This document shows, piece by piece, positions 23,354-36,859 of a DNA stretch of 64,000 nucleotides. Source of the stretch: Nemania diffusa (lineage: Eukaryota; Ascomycota; Sordariomycetes; Xylariales; Xylariaceae); the NCBI GenBank assembly GCA_038501195.1, contig JBBPUQ010000003.1:2806501-2870500 (forward strand), given 5' to 3'. Made by a program: the position numbers and the translations under genes. Under the pieces are notes generated by a model. It did not search any database, was not told where the DNA came from, and worked only from the letters and a program-made list of their open reading frames with translations. Every line of letters starts with the position of its first letter. Position 1 is the stretch's first letter.

Positions 23354-26300
23354 CTAGTAAGAAAGTAGATATGATGAAAGACGAAGGTGGTATTAGAAGG
23401 CGTAGGTCGCCCTAGCAGGTAGATAGGTATAGAGATACGTAGTTAGTTAGTCCTGTGTCGCACCTCATCGGGTATCCCCCTGGCAGGTAGTTTCAAAGGG
23501 TAGTATCCTCAATGCTGTTACGGAAGGACTGGCGAAGGGCGATGGCGCATATACCAGAAACAAGGCTGTCGCAATAGCATCAGCTGTCGAAGGAGGGCGT
23601 GACTTCGAATTGAAAGATGGAGCCCGAGTGAGTCAAGGTGACGATGATGATCGCCGTTGTATTGCAACGACACAGCAGCGTCTCGGGTGACACCCCAAGA
23701 CAATCAATTAGTGAGGTCAAGGGCCGGTGGTGGTGGTGAAGGAGTGATAGTGGTGATGGGGGCGAATGGGTGATGGATAGACGACGAATCGCATAAATGA
23801 GTGGGCTTGCTTGCTTGAAGTCTTAGCACTGCAGTCCGCGCGAGCGCAAAGAAAAAAAATGATAAGAAAAGGTATGGAAACTCCACGGATCGGGTTGTTG
23901 TGTGAACAACACTAACCTATTGGCGCCGTATGCGTATGTATGTATGTATGTAAGTAGGTATGTACGCAGTTATAGGTAAGTATCTGGTTAGAAAAGGGAG
24001 AGGCCGTCTTCTGGTTCTTGCCCTGGTCTTTGTTCGTCTTACCCCCGGTCAGCGGCGAGATACTGGACAGGCACCGCCCCTGTCTGCCCTGCCCTGCCCT
24101 GCCTGGGTAGGATCCGTGTGGATGTCGAAGGGACTCTCGGCGTGGAGAGCTATGCAGTAAGTACGAAACGATAGGGCCGACGGACTAATGTTTCCAGCAA
24201 CAGCGGCAGCGACACAGGGTATGCGCACAGGAAGCAGGTACCTGCTGCGTACTGTAGGCCACCGAGCGTGTGCGGTAGTGCTCGTAGCTCAAAGACCCGA
24301 GACAACGAGAAAGAGGACGAGGACAATTGAGAGCGGCGTTGGTGAAACCCAACACAGACAAACATGGCCTATTATTACAATGAATTGATCTGGTCAAAAA
24401 TACGGTTTGGCAGATGTACAGAATAGCGCAAAAACCTTACCATGGTATACTTCCGCGTAAGTACCTGGATCCAGGGGGAAGGTTGACGACACCAGTGCCC
24501 TTAGTGCACCCACATAAAATACCCGATGTGGGTAGTTCATCAACCCATACTTATTTCGTTTAGAAACCCTCCTAGCACCCGGTCGTATATTACCTAAGTA
24601 GGCAGTACATCGCCTAGTGTAAGTCCAGATTTCCTTGTAATATAGGACCTAATTAAGACTCTAGCCCCCCTCTACGCTCTTACCTAGCGTGCACTATTAA
24701 GTCGAGAAGAGACATCAGGAACAGGAGACGAATCTCTACGCCAGGTATGTACAGCAGATAGCGCACTCCTTACCAGGTCGAGGAAGAGTACATAGGTAAT
24801 TTATATCTTGCCGGGCAGTAAAGAATAATTCGCATCTTATTGCCCTTACTCGTAGGCTAGTAGTATGCATCTATATATGCGTACAGGGCATTTAGTTAAG
24901 ATCGATACAATAGACATAACGTTAGGCTATGCGACTGTGCCTACTGTATGTAGGTACCAACTGTAAAAATTTACACTATTAGACTTGGTTTCCTGTAGGC
25001 TACATTACTACGGCGGAAACAGGTACCAGGTATCTAATCTACAGAGTACATCCTACCTAACCTAAGCTCAGACACACTGCCTCAGAACAGGATCCACTTC
25101 AATACAGCTGTCAAATTGGGTTTTTATGACGTTCCTAGTGCTCTAAGTGTCGTACAACAGATTGATAAGAAGTTAAGTGTGCCTAAAATAAACAATTTGC
25201 TACCATAAAAGTAATTTTTGGGTAGAGATTCGCGGCAAAGCAAGCAGTAGATTGTATATCAGGTCTGCTACATAGTACCAGTAGTGTACCGTACATACCT
25301 AACTACTTATTGCGTACATTTGACGGATACGCTAAAGGTTCATTACCCTTGTCCATGCACCCGGCTCGCTCGCGCGGGCCCATTTTTGAGGGGTTTATGG
25401 TATTGTTAGCTGGGATGTGTACAGTATGGAGAGGGGTCCCAATTTCTAGGTCTCTCAAGAAATAAGAACAGGTGTCAAGCAACCTATTTCTAGTGTATAA
25501 ACTTCAGCACTTTACTATGTATGTAAATACTAGTAGTAACGTTATAGGTTATAATTGCGCAAGTTATACAGAATACTGTACATATCTAGTGCTGAATGAG
25601 TACCGAGATGTCTAACAAAACACCTACCTAGGTATACGTCAACTATAACCGCACAAGATGAAAATCTAATTCGTATAGTTGGCAGAGAGATATATAATTC
25701 TAAAATTTATGTACGCAGTAGTGGCGAAGTTGCCTAATATACATACTACGTATCTCTTCTACTACATAATAGCACGGTTTCATGGGTGGAATGAATGTCT
25801 ATCCTACCGGGCCGGACCATAGCCGGTGAGGTCTATCGATTGCATTGAACCAACCGGAGAAAATCCATAGTTTTGGTAGAAAACCCAGGACTACGGACCA
25901 GGGCGCATAACAGTCAAGCACTAGCAAGTATTCTGTCAGATATCAAATTTTAAACTGCCTAGGGATTTCCCGAAAGAAACATTTCAGCAACAACTAGCAG
26001 CAGCGTACAGCCAGTCATTAACTATGTACATACCTTTTGTTCTCAGCGTACATAAGGAGGGTGGTCCCGGAATAGGAGTTCGGCGACAATCATACCTAAC
26101 ACCAAGTTTGCGCAGAGCGAGGGCTAATCTGTCTCGGAGAAAGAAAAGAATGTTAAATGTCAGAAAACCTCAATGTTGCTGTGGTAATTGATGATCACCA
26201 ACGCACAGTTGTAGATGAATTAAATCACACCCTTAAAGCAATACCGAAATCTACCTACTTACAGTACCTAAGTATGTATGTAGGGAGGTCCCCGGAACGG

Positions 26301-27659
26301 CCCTTTATTGGGGCTCTACAGAAAACAATTTTATTATTGCCTTAGGTAAGCTTAGGTACCTACTCCTCACCCAAATAGATACTAATACTCTGTTTTGCGT
26401 GAGCTTTTGCAACTTGGTTAACTTTGTTTTATGTAAGCTGACTCCTCAACATGAGCTGATTACATACAGCGCTCAGGTCGCTATCAGTGTTTAGCCCGTT
26501 CACCTTTACAAGATCAGTATCGTGTTGTCCATATAGTGTCTTGTCGGTGGGGCCTCACCATCAGGGGCTTAAATTACTTTCCCATCGTGACCCAGCTGAA
26601 CCTTGCATTGCATATGTAAGTACCCCATAGGCTCGCCGGCGAAAGTTTTTTTTTGTCCACAGAATCTTATACACACCTATGCAGTAGGTATGTAGTAGTA
26701 TGCATATAAAGTAATTTACTGTATGGCTACACGATAGAAGGCATAATAGCGTTAGGCATTCTGTACCTACTGCGTAGATAAGTCGAGAGGTATCTAGATA
26801 GATAGTGGGGAACCAAAAGAAACAAAAGACCATGCATCTAAATATCACTTGTCAACGACCCCTTTCGGTTAGACTATAACACTATAACAAGGTAACCACG
26901 TGCAACCATACTTAGCAGAACCAGCGATACAGTAATTGTCAACTGGATCCTCCCAGGCATTGCCTACCTCCTAGTCTAGATAGCTAGCTGCTATCTACCT
27001 ACACCAACCTTTTAAGGGGAATATCAACTCTTGCATTTGCCTACATACACTAAGTGTGATAGATGCGGACCCTAGCTGCAGAAACAAGACGAAATCAAAC
27101 AGTATCCGCTCTCTGAATCCACGTGTTGGTGGTGGGCATTAGGTACTTGTGTACCGGATTCCGAGCTGCCCTGGGACTTAACTCAGATCAGCATCCAACA
27201 GCTTGATCGGCTCTGCAAAGCCCCCTTGATCATCCTTCAGCAGTTATCTACATACAATACCTCTGCACAAGTATGCTTTGTCGATCGATACTAAATTCCT
27301 ACATAAACTTGTAGCGACGAAACCCCTGCCAAGTACGCCAGGTGAAGAGGGGTCATGTTGCCTGCAGCGTGAGCCTGTCTATCTACCTACGGGGAATAGG
27401 TAGATGCACCACAATTTTATTGTCTTCAACTTGTTTTAGCGGACAGGTCAAATAATTATAGTACCTACAGAATACTGTGCCCGATTATGGATATAGGTAG
27501 GTACTTCCTCCCAGGAGAGAGAAACAACGGCTGCGGCGTTCATCATTTGATGTGTCGATCTATTAATATCTACCTACTTACAGTACGATCCTCTGCAGTT
27601 ACCCATCATGTACTATGTAGGTAGCTATGCCGCGCCTGGCCCACCTCACCACCATCTGA
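23354..27659. other. Long intergenic region
   Basis: About 4.3 kb without a recognisable gene. The first several hundred bases probably hold the promoter and 5' UTR of the RING/PH/vWA gene. TGTATGTATGTATGTAAGTA-type microsatellite DNA lies near 23936-23960, and TACC/GGTA motifs are scattered throughout. A 62-codon frame at 26157-26345 (plus) looks protein-like in its first half but matches nothing I know and has no support. Confidence 0.6.
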
Positions 27660-29225
27660 TTAAGGGTCTCTATTGGCCCTGAAAATGCTGTAGGCCCTTA
27701 GCGATTCAGCATCCATACCTTTCATGGGGGCCAAACCACGCTTCGTCATGTTAGCATTCACCCACGTCAAAACCTCGGCTATGTAGGCCTGCTCCCCCAG
27801 AAGGAGGGCGTGATACCGATCGCCAGGCTGGAAACGAGCTTTGCGCTCTCTTTGCTCTGTTCTCATAACCGACGCGGCCGGTAAGCGCACGTAACCCGCG
27901 AGCACCTTGGCCATCACCTTGGCCTGGAAGTCGAATAGCGAAAACGTGGAAACCAGGTGTGAGACGCCGATGAACACTAACGTGTAGTCAGGAATGTAGA
28001 ATATGTCTTTATGCAGATTGTGCGTCGTATATCCATCCTCCGTGATCAACGTCTTCTCATCTGCTTCCCCCCATGGTACGGACGGCTGCTCCAGATGCTC
28101 TAGGAACGGGTATGAGGTAATATACCCCGTTGCAATAACGACGTAATCTATATTCTCCAACGTTGTCCCGTCCTCTAGCACAATCTTCCCCGGTATCGCC
28201 GCTTGCCCTTCCCCATCAAATGCAGGTTTTGATACGTCAGCGAGATCTGCGATGAACTGGGCAACCATAGAAACTCTTTTGACTGCCGGTGGGAGACGGC
28301 TCGCAGTAAGGTCATACTTCGACTCGCGTCTACTCTGATAGACCGTACCGCCGAGGGCATCGACCTCTCGAGCAATATCCAAGGCTGAGGCTCCTGCACC
28401 TACCAGTAGAATGGTTTTACCCCTAAAAGGCTCTGGGGTGCGGTAGCGTTTGGAGTGAAAGACACGACCCGGGAACAGCTCTTTCCAAGCCGATAATCCG
28501 GGAATGTCTGCGACGAAAGGGATGTGATAATGGCCACTAGCTACCACGACCGCGTCAAAGCTCTCGTTTCTTCTCACGACTGAGAACGTGTCTGCTTCGA
28601 CCTGGAGTGCACTTGTTTTGACGCGCCACTGCGCATCACCCGCCGGTTTCGTCACGCTCTCCACTCGCGTATGGAACTGTATATTCTCCGTAACATGATG
28701 CACTTTGGCTATATCCTGGACATATTGAACCATGAGGCCTTGGTCGACGAACTCCTCTGTTCCCTCAGGCCAAGGAAGAAGACAGCTCTTCATGAGTGAT
28801 GTCGGAACATTATTTTTCAAGCCGGCGTAACAGGGGCCTGGAGGTCCATGTAGAATCGAGGCTTCCTCGACCGTCAGACCCTCCTTTTCGAGATCTTTCC
28901 AATCTTGCGCTGGAGGAATTGTATTTGGAAACGGCGGGTCTACATCGACTCGCTCGTCGTAACACCAGACACCGCCTATAGTGCCTGTTCTCTCGAACAC
29001 GGTTACTCCGAAGCCCTCCTTGATGAGGTGAGCGGCTGATACTACCCCGCTGATGCCTGCGCCGATCACAGCGACGTTTCTGATCGGCGTTTGGTCCGCC
29101 TCGGGACTCGGAAAACGGTCTACTGGGCTCATCATGAACATATAATAGCCAGATATACGATCTCTCAATTTGTATTCAGATTCCACGGCGAATAAATGTA
29201 TATTTAAGAGCGTCTTACACAACAT
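27660..29225 (-). CDS. Flavin-containing monooxygenase (FMO-like, NAD(P)/FAD)
   Basis: One uninterrupted exon of up to 521 codons. Numbering from the first ATG, an FAD-binding GxGxxG is at 55-60 (GAGISG). The FMO signature FxGxxxHxxxY is at 251-261 (FPGRVFHSKRY), the NADPH-binding GAGASA at 276-281 and the ATGY motif at 365-368. These place it among class B flavoprotein monooxygenases, which insert one oxygen atom into N- or S-containing or ketone substrates using NADPH. The substrate cannot be told. The ATG at 29225 opens the frame, but the Met cluster at 29141-29132, just before SPVDRFPSPE, is the more likely start because family members begin shortly before the first Rossmann motif. It is isolated in a gene-poor region with no biosynthetic neighbours. 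Confidence 0.9.
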   Translation of the reverse strand: MLCKTLLNIHLFAVESEYKLRDRISGYYMFMMSPVDRFPSPEADQTPIRNVAVIGAGISGVVSAAHLIKEGFGVTVFERTGTIGGVWCYDERVDVDPPFPNTIPPAQDWKDLEKEGLTVEEASILHGPPGPCYAGLKNNVPTSLMKSCLLPWPEGTEEFVDQGLMVQYVQDIAKVHHVTENIQFHTRVESVTKPAGDAQWRVKTSALQVEADTFSVVRRNESFDAVVVASGHYHIPFVADIPGLSAWKELFPGRVFHSKRYRTPEPFRGKTILLVGAGASALDIAREVDALGGTVYQSRRESKYDLTASRLPPAVKRVSMVAQFIADLADVSKPAFDGEGQAAIPGKIVLEDGTTLENIDYVVIATGYITSYPFLEHLEQPSVPWGEADEKTLITEDGYTTHNLHKDIFYIPDYTLVFIGVSHLVSTFSLFDFQAKVMAKVLAGYVRLPAASVMRTEQRERKARFQPGDRYHALLLGEQAYIAEVLTWVNANMTKRGLAPMKGMDAESLRAYSIFRANRDP

Positions 29226-31200
29226 ATCTACAGGTTATCTCATGCCATAGCTACCAATCCATTCGACCTACTCAGCAGCGATGTCGTCAATTACCGACCC
29301 AGTTGCGTACTCAGAGGGCTCTCCAAATGAGCCCTATTGATCATGCTATATTGCGTGCTCTCCCGGTGTAGTTTTCGCTACCCCCACGCAGCCAGTCGTT
29401 GCCTCGTGATGATATGCCTATAGAAATGGGGGAGTCGGGATTAATTGCTCCATCGTCGTCATTCTTCCCACGGAAACTTTCTGTCGCGTAACTACTTGTA
29501 AGTCTCAAGGGTTTATCACATCACCAATTCGGGTTATAACTCGCAGAATCCGTCAAGAGTAAGTAAGTTACGATACGAAAATAACCGTTAGCATCAGGAA
29601 CAATTTCGCAACTAGTACAGTATGCACGCTATACAGCAATATTCCTCAGCGCGAGCTACCTGCCTACCTGGGTATGGCGAAGAGCTTGGCATGCAACACC
29701 ACCACATGGCAGAGAATGCTCTTCTCAACCACTCGGAAACGCACCATAGCCCTTGTGCATATCCATGTTCACTATAGCTAGTTCGTATCTTGTACATAAA
29801 GGAAATAAAACCTGATTGTCGCCCTAGTTCAAATCTAGACCTTCATCATGACCAACATATTAGTTATGTAAACCTCAGTTTACACAGTATATCTATTCAT
29901 CTACGTGTAGTCAAAGTACGACCCCGGTCTCAATTATCACGACCATTGCGCCACTATTATGTAGGCTCATGCTAGGTATCTATCCTCGTTTAAACTGACG
30001 GTTGCGATTAAATCCCCCGGGAGATACATATCAGAACGTTACAGGGCTAAACAGGTTATAGCGTAGAGCTAGGCACAGGATAAGGATCGTCTATCAAGGA
30101 ACAGCTATGAAAAGTACCTAATCCGCAAACAAACGCGCAAGCCTCTCGCTAGGCACAGTTCCATCTGATTTGTTTAAAAGGCCGGGGATTATAGTGTAAT
30201 TAGTGCTATATTATCGATCTCATACGAGTCCCCAGTTATCCTTCGTGTACCGAACGTTTCATACTCAAGATGCCGGTTTCGTACCAAAGCCCTTCAACGA
30301 TCCTAGGCTTGTTTCGCTGTCGTCATGTTCTCCAGATCGATCGTTTCTAAACTCAATCAACAACTATGTATATCATCATCTACGATGAAACGAACACTAG
30401 GTATGTACGGACCCGAGTTATAGCACATACCCAGTACAGATCCTATTGGCACGCGCACACCTAGTGTAGGCAAAAGTTGCTTTGAAATACATACGTGTAG
30501 GGATTCTGTAGTTCCACAGTTACTTGGAGTTAGCTTACTGGCAGTTGGTTTTCTTCTCTCCCCCACGTCTGCTCACGCTATGTAACCCCGTTAGAGGATC
30601 CAGTGAATGTCATCTAACAATACCGCGTAGACTTGTTGGCTCTAGGTCCTAGGATACCTGAAGTCCCTCTACTGTAGAGGTCTAAGTAGTGCCAGATCGG
30701 GTCAGGTAGGGAATGAATAGGCGGGGTTCGTGATCCATCGAGGGTATAACAGGTCCGAGCTTCGATATTATAGGTACCTACCAGCAAGATTATATCAAAT
30801 TTTGCTCTGTACATGCTGCCTCTGCATCGGCAACTCATACCTAGTGTCAGTTTAAAGGCCCGCCTTCAACGTCTACTTAGCCAATGCTTACGTAGGCTAC
30901 GGCGTATGTACCTACTGTAGCTTGCTCATCCTACGGAGATAGGAACCGGGCGAACCTGGTGATAGCGATGCGTGACAGGCATATCACAGTAGTGCCACAG
31001 CTATGTATGTATGCCCTTCGCCGGCAACACGGATGTTTTTCAACCCTCTTGATGGTAGTTACCTTCACATGCACATGATATCCAGTAAACCGCTAGACAT
31101 ATCACGCAGGGTGCGAAAAGTGCCCTTGAAAATGATACCTACTTGGAGCTAAAGCACAGTGTTGCCGTGTAAGTAGCTCTATTCAATGCAGTCTTACATA
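29226..31200. other. Intergenic region upstream of the monooxygenase
   Basis: Ordinary composition, with many stops in all frames and scattered TACCTA/TAGGTA motifs. No gene is supported. Confidence 0.6.
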
Positions 31201-31506
31201 CTACTCAATAATCACCGTTAGTAGAGTGACTGGTGCATCTCCGCCAGTAACGGGCATCCGGATGCAACCATTGGATTTAAGAATATACGGCTTCAGAGAA
31301 GCGCGTATCTTACTATCTAAATCACCTATGAAACGCATTTTTTTCCAAGTCCCCCAAAAAATAGGAGCCGGGCCGGTCCCCACCGGAGTTCTAAAATCAT
31401 ATAGATTCGAGGTCCGGAAGTCCGCGCACGGAGAACCAGGACAATTATTTGAGGTTACTAAGTTATTGGTTTTTGTTATCCACGTTGGTGTTAATCCCGT
31501 GTCTAT
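31201..31506 (-). pseudogene. Unrecognised coding-like open frame (possible terminal exon or gene relic)
   Basis: On the minus strand a frame is open for 101 codons after a TAA at 31509-31507 and ends in TAG at 31203-31201. The peptide (for example RTSNLYDFRTP and KMRFIGDLDSKIRASLKPYI) has the balanced look of a real protein. There is no good initiator ATG, so it would need an upstream exon. An AG acceptor (TAAATAG, minus strand) sits just before it. I do not recognise the family. A chance frame is possible; the opposite strand is also open here for 94 codons. Confidence 0.3.
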
Positions 31507-31555
31507 TTAGTAGCCATGGTCTCTTGACAGAAAACTAAGTACATAAAGAAGGACG

Positions 31556-32176
31556 ATGTCAAACCAGGGCCAAATTCAAATCCGGGAACGCCAAGTAAGT
31601 CTACGGGATGTCAAAATGATAGGTGCTGTCCCCACTGCCGGCAAAGAAGAAGCCAAGGCGAGAGAACTGCTATATTTCCGCGCTAAACTCTACATCCGAC
31701 TATCATACCATTCAGAGTACCGGTTACCAGCACCAACACGCCTATGTAGACTAACATATCTATGGTCCCGGTCTAAAAGTATATCCATTGACAGTGCACT
31801 CAAATACCTATCGTTTAACCCTGCTGATAAACCACGAGACAAGCCCTATATACATAATGACCTAGGCAAGCTACTGCAGGAACCTGTCCCCAAAAGCGTG
31901 ATCAACTACGTTTCTCATTCCATCGTTCGAGCGGATTACACTAGTAACCACGGGCAGGATAGCGTCACATTTCTCAATACAACCTACTTACATATGTGGT
32001 TTAGCCTGTCATCTTCACAAGTCTACAGTGATACCAAGCTCCATTTTCTCGATAAAGGTACCGAATTTCCTACCCGTTGTACTGTATGTTATACATATAT
32101 CCGACCACTTTTTGGTACTTTTAGTAGTGTAAAGAAAAGTCCTCCCTCCAGTGTCCTACCTAGACACCCAGTATAG
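31556..32176 (+). CDS. Hypothetical protein, 206 codons, unrecognised
   Basis: A single open frame starting MSNQGQIQIRERQ; residues 14-150 are basic and mixed in composition. I see no signal peptide, membrane helix or known motif apart from a lone CTVC pair. Its length is more than expected by chance at this base composition, but codon choice is not clearly biased and no homologue comes to mind. A GTAAGT at codon 13 could be a donor, which would make this a spliced gene or a coincidence. Confidence 0.25.
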   Translation: MSNQGQIQIRERQVSLRDVKMIGAVPTAGKEEAKARELLYFRAKLYIRLSYHSEYRLPAPTRLCRLTYLWSRSKSISIDSALKYLSFNPADKPRDKPYIHNDLGKLLQEPVPKSVINYVSHSIVRADYTSNHGQDSVTFLNTTYLHMWFSLSSSQVYSDTKLHFLDKGTEFPTRCTVCYTYIRPLFGTFSSVKKSPPSSVLPRHPV

Positions 32177-34050
32177 TATATGTACGCGTATTCGTCGGTA
32201 GCAAATGCAGCATCTAGGACCCTGCTATGTCCATAGTGTATGCCTACTGCAAGTAGAGGTGATTCATCAGTGGCGAAACGGGTCTATTACCTGTTTCCCT
32301 TCTAAAGACTCCTGCTCAATGTTGAAAGAAATACTACCTCTCGTTGCCTGCTGTTATTGCCCGAAGGCCAAGTGCCTAGGCGGATCGGTAGCTAAGCGAA
32401 GGTGATTAGTTCTAGGTAACTATACCTTACCTAGTATACTCGTGTCTAAGTGTCAAAAGCCTTTAAGATATAACACCATATCGACTATATGTAGGTTGAA
32501 TGTAAATGAGTAAAAAGCCTCTAGTCATCGCTGTTGAGAAACAGGACTAGGCACACCGGAAAGATGGGTGTTGGTGGTCGTCACATCATGTCTTACAAGT
32601 TACGGTAGGTATTCTATACTACGTAGGACAAAATAGGCGTTCCCAGTCACTAGACTAACCCGCGTGCACAACATTTCGGTAGCGGCCGTCTCGGAGAGTT
32701 GTCTTACACGCTCCACTACTTACGCTACAGAGCTACATTTATGTAGGTACCCTTGTGTAACTCCTCAAATCATCTTCGTAACAGGTCGAGCCCTTCCAGG
32801 CGGCCATTGAGATCCCTGAAATGACCGTATTTTATGTTTCCCTGTACGCAAAGTGCTGCACATCTAGGACCTGCCTAGGTATACCTATGTGATATGTTGC
32901 GAGGCACAGGACGCTAGGTGGTCAAATCTCCCTAGTCCACTAGATAAGTATACGTAGGTATGTGAAGAGGAAAAGCAACGACCCCTCATGACCTTGTAGG
33001 TATCTCTGCCTTACCTACTTACATTTACAGTGAGGGACGAGGTACCTACACCATCCTTAAGTCTCGTTCTTTTCTTTCCGTCCCAATCTTGAAGATCACT
33101 TGTCTCGAAAATAAGACTCGGCATTCTAATAGCGGGATCACTAGTATATCTACAACATTGTCCACGCAGAATTCAAAAGCCTTACATGTATACATACACA
33201 TGTCGTCGCTCTGCGCGAACCCGGCCACCGTGGCCGCGGGACTTGTCCTCCAACCACAAGCGAAGGCATATAACAGCCCAAGATATACCGTTACATTCAG
33301 GGCGTTGAAGCGAAGTGGTATAGTGGCCCAGACGCACCAATCACGTACAAGTCAGGTAGAGTAGCACTGTAACCCTCGCTCACCGCCACTAGACTTACAT
33401 ACATAGATTCTCATGTCTAGGCTACTGGTACCGGCCGGTAGTCATAATTGTCGCTCGCTATTACGATCAATCGTTCGTTCCTGCGTTCAAAATCGGCTGG
33501 GGTAGGTATGGGGAACGGTCGTTAGGACATACCATCCCCTTCTCTTATCTAACCCTGCGAATATCCCACGATGCCCCCATCTTGACTCCACGTTTCCTGT
33601 GCACGGAGGGTCCTCTCCTACAAGTCAGATGCGATCCCCTGCCCATAGAGATAGGCAATGGCAGCTCGTCAATCCTCTCCATTTTTCGAGACATTACTAT
33701 GTAAGTGAGTAGACGTGGGCGGGATGAGGGAGTACGCTACGGGATGTAGGTGGTGAGCACTATCGTGGGAGGGCATGAGGACTCCATCCCATTCAGGTAG
33801 GTGACTCGGGGCGGATAACTGCCCTCGGCATTTGGGATAGGTCGTCGATCTCTAATGCCGCTCTCGACCACTAGCCAGTTAACCAATCGCCCCTGTGAGA
33901 CCCTTTTCGAGAGCACCTGGATCCCGTCACTCCTTGGTTAAGCACGTGGCAAACTATAATGTTAGTGAGGTACCACTTACGAGTGCTTAGGACGCTACCT
34001 ATGCGTAAGGGCTAATAATGGCGGAGCCTTTTAATAGTGGTGAGACTTAA
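32177..34050. other. Intergenic region
   Basis: No supported gene. Short frames only, with numerous TACCTA/TAGGTA motifs. Confidence 0.55.
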
Positions 34051-35287
34051 TTAGGATATTCCTTGTCTCAGGGCTTCGGTGACGATTTGAGCAGTCGGCT
34101 CGTTGACAAAGACAGAGCGGACCGGATTTCGGCTTGATTTGAATGACTTGACAGGTTTCAGTACGACAAGCTAGGAAGTGTAACAGACGAGTTACACCTA
34201 CACTGCATATTCCGTGCTCCCGCTTTCAGCTGAGCTAAACCCTACTGTGTACGTTAAGTTAAGGAGGCTGCTCTATGGCATCCTGTGACGAAAGACAATT
34301 TGGCAGAATCCAATGAGAGTGCTCATGCGGAAACGCTTGTCGTTGTCGATGAAGACGCTATGTAAGGCATAATGAACCCTTTGCCACCCGGACCAGACCA
34401 CCACTCGTCAGTACGACGGCGAGAGGGGGCAGCTGACTGCCTACCTACCACACCTTGATTCCAAGATTGCGAATACCTACGTAGGCACTAATCCGATGTG
34501 GCGTCGCGGGAGATGCCTAGCCAACCAATGGAAACCCACACGACGGGTTTAGGAAAAAGGTGTTGTAGCAGTCACAGTCGCGGGATTCAACGTGCAGCTT
34601 GGAGGAAATCCTCCAGGAAGCATTGTGTAGCACCCTTCACACCAAGATGCTTACACAAGCGCACACATGGAATGATGTCGGCGATGGCGCTCGCCTATCA
34701 GATCAATCACAGAGGGCATAATGCGCCAGAGGAGGCTGTCAAAGTGCACATCTTGCCGCAGAGTCTCAATGCCGGCAATGTGCTCCAACATTGTAGGCAC
34801 GCTACCAATGCATACAGCGTAGAGATGTCAAATACAGACAACCTGCCCACTACATGTGGCACATTTATGCGTTTACTCCAAACATACTTATTGTAGTAGG
34901 TCCACAGGTACGCAGTATATATCCACAAGCGTCGACATACCATCCATCTACCTACGTGCCGCGAAGGAACGTCCTACGGCCCAGGTAAGGAGGCTGCGGC
35001 GCCGGGTACCTGCTTGCCGCTGAGCATGTCTAATGTACGGCCCTTCTCATCCTTCGGGGAGTACGTAGAAACATCTCGATTCCATGTACGTAGGTGTAGA
35101 TGAGGGGCGTGCTGCACGCGCGCTCCTGCAGGTCGTGATTTGCGTCCAGACTCTTGTGTGCCTCATGCAAGCAGCTCCATGCCTCTTCCTCTATGAATCC
35201 CAAAACGAGACGACGATCAGTCGTCCGAGCATGTCCCGCACTGAGATTTTCCTCAGTCTCCAGGTCGTGGGTGGCCTGTCGCGAAGT
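34051..35287 (-). pseudogene. Probable decayed gene, unrecognised
   Basis: Several protein-like stretches follow one another on the minus strand in different frames. At 35287-35030 there is an 86-codon open segment including LVLGFIEEEAWSCLHEAHKS. At ~35075-34974 there is SPKDEKGRTLDMLSGKQ in another frame. At ~34797-34651 there is HFDSLLWRIMPSVIDLIGER. At ~34640-34585 there is CFLEDFLQAAR. At 34170-34051, after an acceptor-like CTAG, there is a 39-residue end with RSVFVNEPTAQIVTEALRQG and a stop. Frame changes occur without plausible introns (one would be 38 bp), so I infer an inactivated gene rather than a spliced one. The family was not recognised. Confidence 0.35.
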
Positions 35288-36859
35288 TCAAAGGGAACCT
35301 AGCACTTCCTCACCTGGTAGGCATTTCATCCGGGCTTATCATTGTCATGTGAACCCGTCGAGGGCCGAAAATTGAAGGTTGAAGGTGTGCATATGCACAA
35401 TCAGAGACGATCATAATGCATTCGGAATGCGAACGGAGCGGAGAGTGTTTCGTTCTCTGTAGGCGTCATGGCCCGGCGAACTTCCTATTCCCAGAAGCTA
35501 GGTAGGCTGTATGTATATGCATATATTTAGTAGCCTCGATGCAACAGTTGGGCTGCAAGGAGACGTGACGTAGGATTTTAAGTTGGCAAGCTGGACGCCT
35601 CGCTCAACCCCTCGTCATAGTTGTGTGAGTGGCACGTCTAACACTACTCATTTCTCTAAAACACGACCTTCTGAAGCTGTCTGTGGGGTTTTCTAGGGTA
35701 ACTCGACTCGTATGGCCGTTTCTAGTCCTAGAGATGTTTCCATAGGAATAATTGTTACTATGTCATGCATTAGTCGTTATTTTAGAGTGTGCAGTTTCGA
35801 AGAGTGCAGACACCGTTGATTATCAAGTGTAGACACTCTTAGTATAATATTTAGGGGCAAAGCGGCTCGTTGCCTACGCCGATATTCATTAAAATGTTAC
35901 GACATGCATTCTAAAACAAGGTGTGACCTATGCTTCTCAAGCTCTCTGGCAGCTATACTAGGAGCAACTACCGAGGGAATATTCGACACAACGTGAAAGG
36001 TGACTGTGTACATCGTCATTGAACATCGTATTCTAAAATGTATAGGTTATATCCCGACATGAGGCTTCCCGATGTTGGATGAGAACTCACTGTTGCTGTA
36101 ACGGGTGTATTACTATCCTTTTAGCTGATACCAGGGAGGTTATAGACCGCAAGATTGCTACGTAGAAGTAAAATACTTGATAATATATGGCACGTACACG
36201 GCAGCTATATATTAAACCTGAGGCCACACTGAACCACGTTATTTGGTATATCTATAAGAGCCTTGCGACATTTAGTTCCCCTCATTCCCATTCGACCATG
36301 CTTATTCTAGGTTGAGAATTGGGAAGTGGCCATTGCACCCTAGGGAGTACTAAAGCTAACATGCTTCAAATTTGCTTGAGATGGTGGGCCTCATACTGCT
36401 AAATTATTATATTCAAACTGTAAACCTGACTAGCGAGAGAATCTCCTTGCTAGGCGGGTCGAAATGGCGGGATGGGTTTGTAACTATATCCCTATGGGCG
36501 TAGGAATATTAATAAGTTAAGTCTCGCATGATAGGGGCTATGTGAAGGACTGTACTTTGTGCGGATATCATAGAATAGTGTAGAGATATTAACGACGACT
36601 CTAAAACTCTTACAGCGTAGGTCAATAGCAACGGCAGCATATAAAACAGAGAGGCGGGCGGTACATAGAAGAAACACATGCAAGGTTTGATTACTATTTG
36701 ATTATTTCTCATCATGATAGAGGACGGTAGAGCAAAGGTTCGTGGCGGAGGTGAAACGTCGACGATTGTTAACTATTCTGGTATTGTGGGCGGGCTTTTC
36801 TCTAACCGTAGCCAGCGTCTAAATGACTGATGGAACCCCTTCACCGATATGTTTTATCT
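35288..36859. other. Intergenic region downstream of CCT8
   Basis: Increasingly AT-leaning, with no coding frame supported. Confidence 0.6.
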
